Counted from the first letter of the stretch, positions 50,042 to 59,373 are shown. The stretch: 64,000 nt of DNA from Gemmiger sp. An87 (GCF_002159185.1 NZ_NFHD01000003.1:62001-126000); one strand, 5' to 3'. Numbers and translations: made by a program. The notes: generated by a model not told the origin, from the letters alone.

Positions 50042-51595
50042 ATGGCAACAAATGCAAACAAGGCCTATGACGTGGTGGTCATCGGCGCGGGCAACGGCGG
50101 CCTGGTGGCAGCCATTCGGGTGCTGCAGGCGGGCTATTCCTGCCTGTTGCTGGAAAAGCACAACCTGCCCGGCGGCTTTGCCACCAGCTTCAAGCGGGGC
50201 CGCTTCGAGTTCGAGGCCAGCCTGCACGAGCTGAACGACTTCGGCTCCGCCGAGGAACCCGGCGACATCCGCACCCTCTTCCGCAGCCTGGGCGTGGAGG
50301 ACAAGATCGACTGGGTACGCATCCCCGAGGCCTACCATCTGATCACCACCGACAAAAAATACGACTGTGTGATGCCCTTCGGCATCCAGGCCTTCATCGA
50401 CAAGATGGAGGAATACTGCCCCGGCAGCCGCAAGTCCATGACCGAGTTTTTCGAGCTGTGCAACGAGGTGCGGGACGCCCAGACCTACTCCAACTCGGTA
50501 AACGGCAACATCGACTCCGAGTACATGAAGAAAAACTTCCCCAACTTCATCAAGGCGGGCAGCTACTCGGTGAACCAGGTGCTGGACGCGCTGAAAATGC
50601 CCGAAAAGGCCAAGGACATCCTGAACGCCTACTGGTGCTACCTGGGCGTGGACTGCGACCGCATGAGCTTTTTGCACTACGGCTCCATGGTCATCCGCTA
50701 CATCACCCGGGATGCCTGGATGCCCAAGATGCGCTCCCACGAGATCAGTCTGGCAATGGATACCCGCATCCGGGAGCTGGGCGGCGACATCTGGTACCAG
50801 TCCGAGGCTGAGACCATTCTGGCGGACGACGCTGGTCACATCCGCGGCGTGAAGCTGACCGACGGCAAGGTGATCGAAACCCGCCACGTGATCGCCAACT
50901 GCTCGCCCCACCTGGTCTTCGGTAAGATGCTGGAGAAGAAGGCGGTCACCGAGCAGATGGTGCGCGCCACCAACAGCCGTATCTTCGCGGGCCGCGGCTT
51001 CACCCTGTTCCTGGGCCTGAACCGCTCGGCCGAGGAGCTGGGCATCACCAGCCACAACTATTTCATCTACGACACTGCCGACACCGTGAAGCAGTACGAT
51101 ATGATGCGCAAGGTGAGCACCAACCACGTGCAGGCCACCGTGTGTCTGAACAACGCCTACCCGGAATGCTCCCCCGAGGGCACCTGCATGATGTACTTCA
51201 CCACCATGTTCATGTCCGACGACTGGGGCAACGTGACCGAGGAGGACTACTTCAAGGCCAAGGACCGGGTGGCCGACGATATGATCCGGGTATTCGAGCG
51301 GGAGACCGGCTGCAAGATCCGGGATGCTATCGAGGAGATCTGCGTGGCATCGCCCACCACCTACGCCCGCTACTGCGGCCATCCCGAGGGAGTGATCTAC
51401 GGCTATGAGACCGCCGAGTGGGACAGCCTGATGCCCCGCATGATGATGATGAAGGAGGACGCGCTGATGAGCCCCGGCCTGCGTTTCGCGGGCGGTTACG
51501 CTATGCGCTCCAGCGGCTACTCCAGCGCGTATGTGTCGGGTGATCTGTCCGGCCGTCAGACGGTGGGCGATTTGAAGAAGGAGGCGAAGGCGTAA
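50042..51595 (+). CDS. phytoene-desaturase-like FAD oxidoreductase
   Basis: 517 residues. N-terminal dinucleotide-binding motif VVVIGAGNGGLVAAIRVLQAG, substrate-side residues LPGGFATSFKRGRFEFEASLH, and C-terminal FAD motif SPGLRFAGGYAMRSSGYSSAY. Phytoene-dehydrogenase/CrtI superfamily, also used by anaerobes for saturation or desaturation of lipophilic substrates. No carotenoid genes nearby. TAATG overlap with the next gene. Confidence 0.85.
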   Translation: MATNANKAYDVVVIGAGNGGLVAAIRVLQAGYSCLLLEKHNLPGGFATSFKRGRFEFEASLHELNDFGSAEEPGDIRTLFRSLGVEDKIDWVRIPEAYHLITTDKKYDCVMPFGIQAFIDKMEEYCPGSRKSMTEFFELCNEVRDAQTYSNSVNGNIDSEYMKKNFPNFIKAGSYSVNQVLDALKMPEKAKDILNAYWCYLGVDCDRMSFLHYGSMVIRYITRDAWMPKMRSHEISLAMDTRIRELGGDIWYQSEAETILADDAGHIRGVKLTDGKVIETRHVIANCSPHLVFGKMLEKKAVTEQMVRATNSRIFAGRGFTLFLGLNRSAEELGITSHNYFIYDTADTVKQYDMMRKVSTNHVQATVCLNNAYPECSPEGTCMMYFTTMFMSDDWGNVTEEDYFKAKDRVADDMIRVFERETGCKIRDAIEEICVASPTTYARYCGHPEGVIYGYETAEWDSLMPRMMMMKEDALMSPGLRFAGGYAMRSSGYSSAYVSGDLSGRQTVGDLKKEAKA

Positions 51596-52761
51596 TGAAT
51601 TTCAAGAAACAGCCTTTTGGTTTTATGGATATGCTGCGGTTTAAAAAGCTGGTGCCCAACCGCCGCAAGATGCTGGCGGAAGGCTCCAACACTCCGCTGC
51701 CTCAAGAATACCGCACCAACACCCTGGCGAAGAAGCTGCACCCCGGCTACATGCGGGTGGAGCTGACCGCCGCCCGCCCCCTGACCGGTACCATCCGGGA
51801 GCTGACCTTCCGCCGGGTGGACGGCGAGGCCTTCCCCTTCTTCCGGGCAGGCCAGTATGCCTCCATTCAGGTGAAAATCGGCGACAGCCTGGTCAGCCGC
51901 CCCTATTCCATCGTGTCCAGCCCCCGGCAGGCCCTGGCGGGCGAGCTGGTGCTGGCGGTGGAGAACGTGGGCTTTGTGTCAGGTTATCTGACCCAGAAAG
52001 CCCAGGTGGGCGACCGCTTCGTGATGACCGAGCCCTCCGGCGAGTTCCACTACGAGACCCTGCGGGACAGCCGCAGCATTGTGTGCATCGCGGGCGGCAG
52101 CGGCATCACCCCCTTCATGTCCATGGCAGCCAGCCTGGCCGACGGGGACGAGGACTACCAGATGACCCTGTTCTACGGCGCGCGCACCGCGGACCAGCTG
52201 GCCTACCGGGCTGAGCTGGACCAGCTGACCGCCCGCTGCAAGGGCCTGAAGGTGGTCTATGTGCTCAGCGACGAGGAGTGCCCCGGCTGCGAAAAGGGCT
52301 TTGTGACCGCCAAGCTGGTGGAGCAGTATGCGGACATTGCCTCCAGCACCTTCTTTTTGTGCGGTCCGCAGGCCATGTACGACTTCGTGGAAAAGGAGCT
52401 GGCCCCCTACGCTCTGCCGAAAAAGGCGGTTCACCGGGACGCGGGCTGCTGCGGCGACCTGCCGGTGGAGAATCCCGCCAAGTTCACCCTGACCGTGCAC
52501 ATGCGGGACGAGGTGTACACCATCCCCGCCATGCAGAACGAGACCCTGCTCACCGCCATGGAGCGGGCGGGCCTGAACGCCCCCAACAAGTGTCGGGCGG
52601 GCGGCTGCGGCTTCTGCCACAGCAAGTGGCTGGCCGGTGAGTACCATGTGGCCGAGGGCCGGGACGGCCGCCGGGAAGCGGACCGGAAGTTCGGCTTCAT
52701 CCATCCCTGCGTGACCTACCCGCTGAGCGATATGGAGATTGACGTGCCGGTGGCATACTGA
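51595..52761 (+). CDS. ferredoxin-NAD(P)H reductase-like protein with C-terminal 2Fe-2S domain
   Basis: 388 residues. FAD-binding barrel (about 50-150; FRAGQYASIQVKIGDSLVSRPYSIVSSP), NAD(P)-binding part (about 160-285; CIAGGSGITPFMSMAAS, FFLCGPQAMYDFVEKEL), plant-type 2Fe-2S domain (about 300-388; CRAGGCGFC and a distal Cys in FIHPCVTYP). An electron-supply module, likely feeding the two flavoproteins beside it. Confidence 0.88.
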   Translation: MNFKKQPFGFMDMLRFKKLVPNRRKMLAEGSNTPLPQEYRTNTLAKKLHPGYMRVELTAARPLTGTIRELTFRRVDGEAFPFFRAGQYASIQVKIGDSLVSRPYSIVSSPRQALAGELVLAVENVGFVSGYLTQKAQVGDRFVMTEPSGEFHYETLRDSRSIVCIAGGSGITPFMSMAASLADGDEDYQMTLFYGARTADQLAYRAELDQLTARCKGLKVVYVLSDEECPGCEKGFVTAKLVEQYADIASSTFFLCGPQAMYDFVEKELAPYALPKKAVHRDAGCCGDLPVENPAKFTLTVHMRDEVYTIPAMQNETLLTAMERAGLNAPNKCRAGGCGFCHSKWLAGEYHVAEGRDGRREADRKFGFIHPCVTYPLSDMEIDVPVAY

Positions 52762-52787
52762 GCAACAAAAGAGGAGGAATCATCCCA

Positions 52788-54839
52788 ATGGATCAGCGTT
52801 ATGAACCCTTGTTCACCCCCTGGAAAATCGGCAATGTGGAGATGAAAAACCGCATCGTGATGTGCCCCATGGGCGGCACCTCGCTGTTCGGCTGGATGGA
52901 ACCCAACCACTTCGACAAGGTGGCGGCGGAGTTCTTTTTGAACATCGCCCACAACAACGTGGGCCTGATCATCCCCGGCATCGCCCCTCTGCGGGACCCC
53001 ATCGGCGGCCGGTGGCTGTATCAGAACCCGGGCATGTTCAAGGAGCTGAAGGCCTATATGGAGCAGATCCATGCCACCGGCGCCAAGCTGTTTGTGCAGC
53101 TTACCGCCGGCTTCGGCCGCAGCTTTGCCATCACCGACCATCTGAGCATCCTGCTGCGCAACAAGGCGCTGGGCACCCTGGCCAAGCCCATTGTGGACGC
53201 CTCGTTCCTGTGCGCGTCCCCCAGTGAGCTGCCCTCCCGATGGGCCGAGGACGTGATGTGCCGGCCCATCACCAAAGAGGAGATCCACCAGCTGGTGGAG
53301 GCCTTCGCCAAGACCGCCAAGCTGTGTAAGGCGGCGGGCGTGGACGGCGTGGAGGTGCACGCGGTGCATGAGGGCTATCTGATGGACCAGTTCACCCTGC
53401 CCTACACCAACCAGCGCACCGACGAATACGGCGGCAGCTTTGAAAACCGCTATCGGTTCGCGGTGGAAACGGTGCATGCCATCAAAAAGGCCTGTGGTAA
53501 GGACTACCCGGTTTCTCTGCGGTATTCGGTGCTGAGCAAGACCAAGGGCTTGTGCAAGGGCGCGGTGCCTGGCGAGGAGTACACCGAGGTGGGCCGCGAC
53601 ATGGCCGAGAGCGAGCGGGCGGCCCGGTACCTGCAGGAGGCCGGCTACGATATGCTCAACGCGGACAACGGCACCTACGATGCCTGGTACTGGGCCCATC
53701 CGCCCCAGTACATGCCCCAGAACTGCAATCTGGAGGACGTGGCCCACATCCGCAAGTTTGTAGACATCCCGGTGGTCTGCGCCGGACGCATGACCCCGGA
53801 GGCAGGCGCGCAGGCCATCGCCGCGGGCCAGATCGACGGCATGGGCGTGGCCCGGCAGTTCCTGGTGGACGGCGCCTGGGTCACCAAGCTGAAGGAGGGC
53901 AGGGAAGAGGACATCCAGCCCTGCATCTGCTGCCACAACGGCTGCTTCGCCCTGGCCCATTACAAGGGTGTGGCCAACGACGAGGACTTCAATGATGTGC
54001 TGCACATGGCCCGCTGTGCGCTGAATCCCACCACCATGCAGGGCCATAAATACGACATCCTGCCCGCCAGGAAGCCCAAGACCATCGCGGTGATCGGCGG
54101 CGGCATCGGCGGCATGGAGGCCGCCCGCATTGCCACCCTGCGGGGCCATAAGGTGACCATCTACGAGAAGACCGACCGCCTGGGCGGTGTGTTCATCGCC
54201 GCCGCCGCGCCGGACTTCAAGGAGAAGGACAAGGAGCTGATCCAGTGGTACCGCCGCCAGATCGAGCAGCTGAAGATTCCGGTGAAGTTCAACACCAACG
54301 TGACTGATCTTGCCCAGCTCAAGGCGGACGAGGTCATCGTGGCCACCGGCGCGGCGGCCCGCAAGCTGCCCATCCCCGGTGCGGACCGGGCTATGGACGC
54401 GGTGGATTATCTGGAGGGCAAGCCGGTGGGCCAGCGCGTGGTCATCATCGGCGGCGGCCTGAGCGGCTGCGAGATCGCCTATGACCTGTACCGCAAGGGC
54501 AAGACCCCTGTCATCGTGGAAGCCAAGAACGACCTGATGGCGGTGCGTGGCCTGTGCCTGGCCAACTCCTCCTACCTGCGGGACTTCTTCGAGGCCAACC
54601 GGGTGGAGGTGCACCTGGAAAGCAGCGTGGAGAAGATCGACGCCAACGGCGTGACCGTGAAGGGCAAGAACGGCGCAAGCCAGACCCTGGCAACGGACGA
54701 TGTGATCCTGGCCGTGGGCTACACCCCGGCCCCGGCCTTCGCCAAGGGCCGCCACGTGCATGTGATCGGCGACGCCTGCAAGGTGGGCAACCTGCGCACC
54801 GTTGTCTGGCAGGCCTGGAAGGTGGCCGAGCGGCTGTAA
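52788..54839 (+). CDS. 2-enoate reductase-type flavoprotein (Old Yellow Enzyme + Fe-S + FAD/NAD domains)
   Basis: 683 residues. N-terminal FMN barrel (1-370; PWKIGNVEMKNRIVMCPMG, GVDGVEVHAVHEGYLMDQF, YGGSFENRYRF), 4Fe-4S cysteines in CICCHNGC and a later Cys at MARCALNP, then FAD/NAD halves (TIAVIGGGIGGMEAARIA and VVIIGGGLSGCEIAYDLY). Same layout as 2,4-dienoyl-CoA reductase, BaiCD/BaiH and 2-enoate reductases: reduces an activated C=C bond. Substrate unknown. Confidence 0.92.
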   Translation: MDQRYEPLFTPWKIGNVEMKNRIVMCPMGGTSLFGWMEPNHFDKVAAEFFLNIAHNNVGLIIPGIAPLRDPIGGRWLYQNPGMFKELKAYMEQIHATGAKLFVQLTAGFGRSFAITDHLSILLRNKALGTLAKPIVDASFLCASPSELPSRWAEDVMCRPITKEEIHQLVEAFAKTAKLCKAAGVDGVEVHAVHEGYLMDQFTLPYTNQRTDEYGGSFENRYRFAVETVHAIKKACGKDYPVSLRYSVLSKTKGLCKGAVPGEEYTEVGRDMAESERAARYLQEAGYDMLNADNGTYDAWYWAHPPQYMPQNCNLEDVAHIRKFVDIPVVCAGRMTPEAGAQAIAAGQIDGMGVARQFLVDGAWVTKLKEGREEDIQPCICCHNGCFALAHYKGVANDEDFNDVLHMARCALNPTTMQGHKYDILPARKPKTIAVIGGGIGGMEAARIATLRGHKVTIYEKTDRLGGVFIAAAAPDFKEKDKELIQWYRRQIEQLKIPVKFNTNVTDLAQLKADEVIVATGAAARKLPIPGADRAMDAVDYLEGKPVGQRVVIIGGGLSGCEIAYDLYRKGKTPVIVEAKNDLMAVRGLCLANSSYLRDFFEANRVEVHLESSVEKIDANGVTVKGKNGASQTLATDDVILAVGYTPAPAFAKGRHVHVIGDACKVGNLRTVVWQAWKVAERL

Positions 54840-54861
54840 CCAAACCGCATTAGGTTAAAAT

Positions 54862-54917
54862 AAAACGATCCCCTCGGGAATCCGGCAAATGTCCGGCTCC
54901 GGGGGGATCGTTTTTTG
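54862..54917. terminator. terminator of redox operon
   Basis: Long hairpin with AACGATCCCC (54864-54873) pairing to GGGGATCGTT near 54903-54912, a second small CCGG stem inside, and six T. Confidence 0.85.
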
Positions 54918-54924
54918 TTCCTTC

Positions 54925-55617
54925 TTATTTTTTCAGAAGCGCGCGCAGCGGGCAGTCCGGTGCAAGCAGCGGGAACTCGGTGCGCAGAGCCTCCAGACAG
55001 TGGGCGTCGCTGCCGGTGAGAAAGGGCAGCGACGGGGGAACCAGCCCGGCGGCAGTCAGTGCCGCCGCCCGGTCCGGGTCGGCCAACTCCGCCAGCGAAA
55101 ACTCCGGCTCTTCGGGCCAGAGCCCCAGCACACTGAGCAGGGAATAGCTGTCCCGGTCGATGTGAGCGGGCACCGGAACACCGCCCAGCTCCCGGCAAAG
55201 GCGGGAGGTCTCTTCCAGCGTCAGCCCGGCGGCTGTGGTAAGCAGCTTTTTGGGCTGGTCGATGATCTCGTCGTCCTCGTTCATCACCCATTGCGGGCCC
55301 CAGATGGCCGGGTCCCAGTCGAATTCCGGCAGGCTCTCGTAAAGGGCATCGCCCAGGGCCAGTGCCGCCTCCACCGTGGGAAGATAGCACAAAAGATGGA
55401 TCTCCTCGGCGGTGTTGGCCTCCAGCGCGGGCAGCAGCTGTACCCCGTAGGCCTTACAGCATTTTTCAGCGGCGGGCAGGTTCCGGGCGCTGTTGTGGTC
55501 CGCGATGGCGATCACATCGGCCCCGTTCAGAGCACACAGCCCCGCAATGGTGGCGGGGGTCATCTCCCGGTCTGCGCAGGGGGAAAGGCAGGAGTGGATG
55601 TGCAGGTCGTACCGCAT
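54925..55617 (-). CDS. PHP-domain phosphoesterase-like protein
   Basis: 230 residues. PHP metal motifs: DLHIHSCLSPCAD at the start, AIADHNSARNLPAA, GVPVPAHIDRD and LTGSDAHCLE. Trinuclear-metal phosphoesterase family. Last gene of the minus-strand hydrogenase-associated operon, a common clostridial arrangement. Confidence 0.88.
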   Translation of the reverse strand: MRYDLHIHSCLSPCADREMTPATIAGLCALNGADVIAIADHNSARNLPAAEKCCKAYGVQLLPALEANTAEEIHLLCYLPTVEAALALGDALYESLPEFDWDPAIWGPQWVMNEDDEIIDQPKKLLTTAAGLTLEETSRLCRELGGVPVPAHIDRDSYSLLSVLGLWPEEPEFSLAELADPDRAAALTAAGLVPPSLPFLTGSDAHCLEALRTEFPLLAPDCPLRALLKK

Positions 55618-55650
55618 GCCCGGTCACCTCCCGTTGGTTTTGATGAATGC

Positions 55651-55980
55651 TTACAGCTGACCCAGCTTGCGGGCCAGCACCAGAGCAGCCTCATAGGCGG
55701 GCAGGTCGGTGGTGAACAGGGCCACCCCCTGCTGTGCGGCCCGCTCCAGCGCGTCCGGCATCCAGGCGGCCTCCTGGCACAGCACCACCGCCGCCGCGTC
55801 GGCCAGGCTGGCCACCGCTACCGTGTTGATGTTGCCCATCACGGTGAACCAGACCCTGCCCTTGGTGCAGCGGCTCATGGCCCAGCTGAGCAGGTCACAG
55901 CAGAAGCCGCCGGTCACCTCATGTTCAGGCACCGGCCCGGCGGGAACAAAGCCCAGATTTTCCAGTTCAAGATTGGTCAT
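55651..55980 (-). CDS. DRTGG-domain protein
   Basis: 109 residues. The stretch EVTGGFCCDLLSWAMSRCTKGRVWFTVMGNINTVAVAS fits the DRTGG domain found alone next to hydrogenase genes. Ligand unknown; nucleotide sensing is guessed from relatives. Overlaps the preceding Fe-S gene by 14 bases. Confidence 0.78.
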   Translation of the reverse strand: MTNLELENLGFVPAGPVPEHEVTGGFCCDLLSWAMSRCTKGRVWFTVMGNINTVAVASLADAAAVVLCQEAAWMPDALERAAQQGVALFTTDLPAYEAALVLARKLGQL

Positions 55981-57253
55981 CGTCCCGGCTCCTTTCCTGT
56001 AAAAGCTCTTCCAGACGGCGGCGCATCAGCACGGTGCAGTCCTCCGGCTTTGCCCGGCCGCGCACCACGTCCTCGGCCAGGGCTTCGCAGGTGGGCGCGC
56101 CGCAGCCGCCGCAGTCCAGCCCCGGCAGCTGGGACAGAATGGTCCGCAGCCGGCTGTATTTCTCCATCTGCTCGGCCCGGGTGCCCTCCAGCTCCATCAC
56201 CGGGGCATAGGCGGGGGGCGTGTCCCACCGCATGAAGTCCGGCACCTGACGGCTGCTCAGGTGGGAGCGAGCCTCCGGCAGGCCACGGCGCAGCTGCTTC
56301 ATTTTGGCTTTGGCGATGAAGGGGTTTTCCACCTGCAGTACGCCGCCCACGCAGCCGCCCGCGCAGGCGTTCAGCTCCACAAAGCGCAGGCCGGGCAGCT
56401 TTTCGTCCTCCAGGTCCTCCAGTACACGAATGACATTTTCGATGCCGTCCGCCGCCAGGTAGTCGTCCACTCCGCGCAGGCTGATGCTTTCGCCGGTGCT
56501 TTCGCCCCAGCGCACGCCTGCGCGGCCGATCTGGCTTTTGCCCTCGCTGGGGGTTTGCTTCATGGCCCACAGCATGCGGGGATAGATCTCCTTGATGCTC
56601 ACCGCCGCGTCCAGAGCGCTGTGCTCCACCCCCAAGGGGCTGCGCACATAGCTGATTTTGGCCGGGCAGGGCGAAAGAAAAATGCAGCCGATTTTCTCCG
56701 GTGCAAGGCCGGTGCGGCGGGCAGCGTCCCGCTTGGCGATGCGGGCGGCCACCTCCACCGGCGGGGCCAGCGGCAGCAGATGAGGCAGCAGGTCCGGGTA
56801 GCGCACCCGAATCAGCCGCACCACGGCCGGGCAGGCGCTGCTGATCAGGGGCAGCGGCTGGCCCCCGGCGGTGATCAGGCGGCGAGTGGCGTCGCTTACC
56901 AGCTCGGCGGCGCGTCCCACCTCAAATACCTCGTCAAAGCCCAAAGCAAGCAGCCCGTCCACCACCAGGTCCGGCCCGGGCAGCCGGTTGAACTGACCCA
57001 GAAAGCTGGGCGGCGGCAGGGCAATGGTATAGTCGAACCGCTCCGTCACCGAGAGTGGGTCCGCGGCGGCGGTCTTGGCGTGATGGGGGCAGATGCGGAT
57101 GCACTCGGCGCAGTCGATGCAGCGGGCCGGGTCGATGATGGCCTTGCCGCCCCGCACCCGGATGGCCTGGGTGGGGCACCGCTTGATGCAGTTGATGCAC
57201 CCCTTGCACAGCGCCCGGTTCAGGGTCACGGAATGGATGAATTCCTGTTTCAT
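55967..57253 (-). CDS. hydrogenase-like Fe-S protein with altered H-cluster motifs
   Basis: 428 residues. N-terminal 2[4Fe-4S] ferredoxin (CKGCINCIKRCP, CIDCAECIRICP), then a [FeFe]-hydrogenase large-subunit-like domain. Its motifs deviate: SSACPAVVRLI for TSCCPxW, LSPCPAKI for MPCxxKxxE, and LNACAGGCVGGVL for MACxGGCxxGGGQ. A C-terminal CGGCGAPTC (about 385-400) adds another cluster. Probably a sensory or regulatory relative, not a hydrogen producer. Always beside anti-sigma-like and DRTGG proteins in clostridia. Confidence 0.85.
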   Translation of the reverse strand: MKQEFIHSVTLNRALCKGCINCIKRCPTQAIRVRGGKAIIDPARCIDCAECIRICPHHAKTAAADPLSVTERFDYTIALPPPSFLGQFNRLPGPDLVVDGLLALGFDEVFEVGRAAELVSDATRRLITAGGQPLPLISSACPAVVRLIRVRYPDLLPHLLPLAPPVEVAARIAKRDAARRTGLAPEKIGCIFLSPCPAKISYVRSPLGVEHSALDAAVSIKEIYPRMLWAMKQTPSEGKSQIGRAGVRWGESTGESISLRGVDDYLAADGIENVIRVLEDLEDEKLPGLRFVELNACAGGCVGGVLQVENPFIAKAKMKQLRRGLPEARSHLSSRQVPDFMRWDTPPAYAPVMELEGTRAEQMEKYSRLRTILSQLPGLDCGGCGAPTCEALAEDVVRGRAKPEDCTVLMRRRLEELLQERSRDDDQS

Positions 57254-57268
57254 GGCGACCGCCTTTCC

Positions 57269-57691
57269 TCATAGAAGCACATTCATGCGGATGGTGGTGC
57301 CCTGCCCGGGCTGGGATTCGATGAAAAACTCGTCGCTATAGCGCTTCATGTTGGGCAGACCCATACCCGCCCCGAAGCCCAGGCTTCGCACCTGCTCCGA
57401 GGCGGTGCTGTAGCCCTCCTGCATGGCGAGGGCGATGTCCGGGATGCCGGGGCCCTGGTCCTCCAGCCGCATCTGAATGGCCTCGGGGGTCAGCTCCACA
57501 AAGATCTGCCCGCCGCCCGCGTGGATGACCAGATTGATCTCGCCCTCATACAGCGCGATGGAGGCCTTGCGGATGGCCTCAGGGGGGAAACCCATTCGCT
57601 TTAAGGTGTGCTTCAGGTCTGCCGAGGCCTCCCCGGCGCGGGTGAAATCGTCGCCGGGCACGATGTATTCCAGCCGGATGGGCTCAGTCAT
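57269..57691 (-). CDS. anti-sigma-factor-like ATP-binding protein (RsbW/SpoIIAB type)
   Basis: 140 residues. GHKL ATPase motifs: N-box KASIALYEGEINLVIHA, G1 LEDQGPGIPD and G2 GFGAGMGLPNMKRY. Start ATG 57691 with GGAGG 8 bases upstream. May phosphorylate a partner or bind a regulator to signal redox state in the hydrogenase system. Confidence 0.88.
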   Translation of the reverse strand: MTEPIRLEYIVPGDDFTRAGEASADLKHTLKRMGFPPEAIRKASIALYEGEINLVIHAGGGQIFVELTPEAIQMRLEDQGPGIPDIALAMQEGYSTASEQVRSLGFGAGMGLPNMKRYSDEFFIESQPGQGTTIRMNVLL

Positions 57692-58037
57692 GGCCGCCAC
57701 CTCCCCGCAGGCCTGCCTGGTACAGAATACCGCAGGCGGAGAACATGGTACGCTGGGTGGCCAGCACTGCGATGCCCCGCTGCTCGGCCAGCTCCAGCAC
57801 CTCCGGCGAGGGGCGCTTGCCCCGCACGAACACGATGCACACCATGTCCATCATGTCGGCGGTGCGCACCACCTGAGGATTGTTCAGCCCGGTGAGCAGC
57901 ACGGCCTGGTCCTTCACAAAGGCCAGCACATCGCTCATCATGTCGCTGCCGCAGGCGTTGTGGACCTGGGTATCCAGCCGGGCGCTCGGTGTGAGCAGCT
58001 CGGCGGGAAGGAGGTGCAGAATGTCCTGAATGGTCAT
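57684..58037 (-). CDS. DRTGG-domain protein
   Basis: 117 residues from ATG 58037. A DRTGG-like core: LDTQVHNACGSDMMSDVLAFV, LLTGLNNPQVVRTADMMDM. First gene of the minus-strand operon and overlapping the anti-sigma-like gene by 8 bases. Paralogous to 55651-55980. Confidence 0.78.
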   Translation of the reverse strand: MTIQDILHLLPAELLTPSARLDTQVHNACGSDMMSDVLAFVKDQAVLLTGLNNPQVVRTADMMDMVCIVFVRGKRPSPEVLELAEQRGIAVLATQRTMFSACGILYQAGLRGGGGHD

Positions 58038-58311
58038 GGCGGTTTCGCCCCTTTCCATGGGTTTTCTTCTTTCAGTATACGGCAAAAAGGGCAAAGCGGG
58101 CAATGGCCTTTGAAAAATCTGTCTGTGGCAGGTTGCATAAAATTTGCCCAATTGTTTTTCTTTTGCGAAGATTAAAACTATGCAAAATTTATAGGAAAAC
58201 GGGCAATTTTGTGTTACAATGATACCACTGAGTAAACGATACAGGCGGTCGCCCGGACTCAAAATTATCCCGGGCTCCGCGAAAAAAACAGAAAACGGAG
58301 GGATACCCAAC

Positions 58312-58809
58312 ATGAGGCGTTTTTCCACCCTGCCCTTCGCAGGGACCCCCGAACAGGAGCAGCAGCTCACGGAATGGCTGGACCAGCACAAGGATATGCC
58401 CGGCGTGACGATGCCTGCTCTGCAGAAGGCCCAGGAGATCTACGGCTACCTGCCCATTGAGGTGCAGCGCATGGTGGCGGATGCCTTGGGCATCCCGCTG
58501 GCCGAGGTCTACGGCGTGGCCACCTTCTATTCCCAGTTCCGGCTGGTGCCCCAGGGGCGCTACCGGGTGAGCGTCTGCCTGGGCACTGCCTGCTACGTGA
58601 AGGGCAGCGGCAAGCTGTATGAGAAGCTGCAGGAGAAGCTGGGCATCGGCGACGGCGAATGCACGCCGGACGGCAAGTTCAGTCTGGACAGCTGCCGCTG
58701 CGTGGGCGCCTGCGGTCTGGCCCCGGTGATGATGGTGAACGACGACGTGTACGGCCGTCTTACCGGCGAGGACGCCGAGCTGGACGCCATTCTGGCCAAG
58801 TACGAGTAA
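58312..58809 (+). CDS. hndA: NuoE/HndA-type 2Fe-2S subunit of [FeFe] hydrogenase
   Basis: 165 residues. Thioredoxin-like 2Fe-2S protein with ligands in VCLGTACYVKGS and SCRCVGACGLAPVMMV; PALQKAQEIYGYLP and GVATFYSQF are NuoE marks. ATG 58312 after CGGAGGG. First gene of the plus operon, divergent from the DRTGG operon over 274 bases. Confidence 0.93.
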   Translation: MRRFSTLPFAGTPEQEQQLTEWLDQHKDMPGVTMPALQKAQEIYGYLPIEVQRMVADALGIPLAEVYGVATFYSQFRLVPQGRYRVSVCLGTACYVKGSGKLYEKLQEKLGIGDGECTPDGKFSLDSCRCVGACGLAPVMMVNDDVYGRLTGEDAELDAILAKYE

Positions 58810-58815
58810 GCGGCC

Positions 58816-59364
58816 ATGCAGGAGCTGAGCATGCATGTGATGGACATCGCCCAGAATGCGGTGGCCGCCGGGGCGGCAAATACCCGCATCCTTTTAAGGA
58901 TGGACCCCGCCGCCGACCGGCTGGAGCTGACTGTGGAGGACGACGGCCGGGGTATGACCGAGGAGCAGGCTCGGGCGGCGCTGGACCCCTTTTACACCAG
59001 CCGCACCACCCGCAAGGTGGGGCTTGGACTGCCGCTGCTGCGGCTGACCGCCCAGCTCACCGGAGGCGACGTGGCCATCGAGAGCGCGCCGGGAAAGGGA
59101 ACACGGGTCACCGCCTGGTTCGGCCTTTCCCACATCGACCGCCCCCCGCTGGGTGATATGGCGGGCACCATCTCCGCCCTGATGCAGGCAAACCCTGAGC
59201 GGGACTTTTGCTACGAGCTGCATGTGAACGACCAAAGCTTCGCGGTAAACAGCCGCGAGATCAAACAGATTCTGGGCGGTGTGTCTCTGGCACAGCCCGA
59301 AGTGGCACTGTTCCTCCGGGAATACATCGAGGAAAACAGCGCCCCCCTGCTGGAAAAGGAGTGA
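58816..59364 (+). CDS. histidine-kinase-like ATP-binding protein
   Basis: 182 residues. GHKL fold: N-box HVMDIAQNAVAAGA, G1 VEDDGRGMTEEQ, G2 GLGLPLLRLTAQLTGG. No phospho-acceptor His or sensor domain, so a stand-alone kinase/ATPase module. Inserted between the NuoE-like and 2Fe-2S genes, as in many clostridial hydrogenase operons. Confidence 0.85.
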   Translation: MQELSMHVMDIAQNAVAAGAANTRILLRMDPAADRLELTVEDDGRGMTEEQARAALDPFYTSRTTRKVGLGLPLLRLTAQLTGGDVAIESAPGKGTRVTAWFGLSHIDRPPLGDMAGTISALMQANPERDFCYELHVNDQSFAVNSREIKQILGGVSLAQPEVALFLREYIEENSAPLLEKE

Positions 59365-59373
59365 AACGAACCC

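Noticed and set aside
52788-54839. Bilirubin reductase (BilR) or bile-acid BaiCD by name
   Set aside because: The domain layout is shared by many Old Yellow Enzyme reductases, the BilR HGDR motif is not seen, and no bai or bil genes are adjacent.
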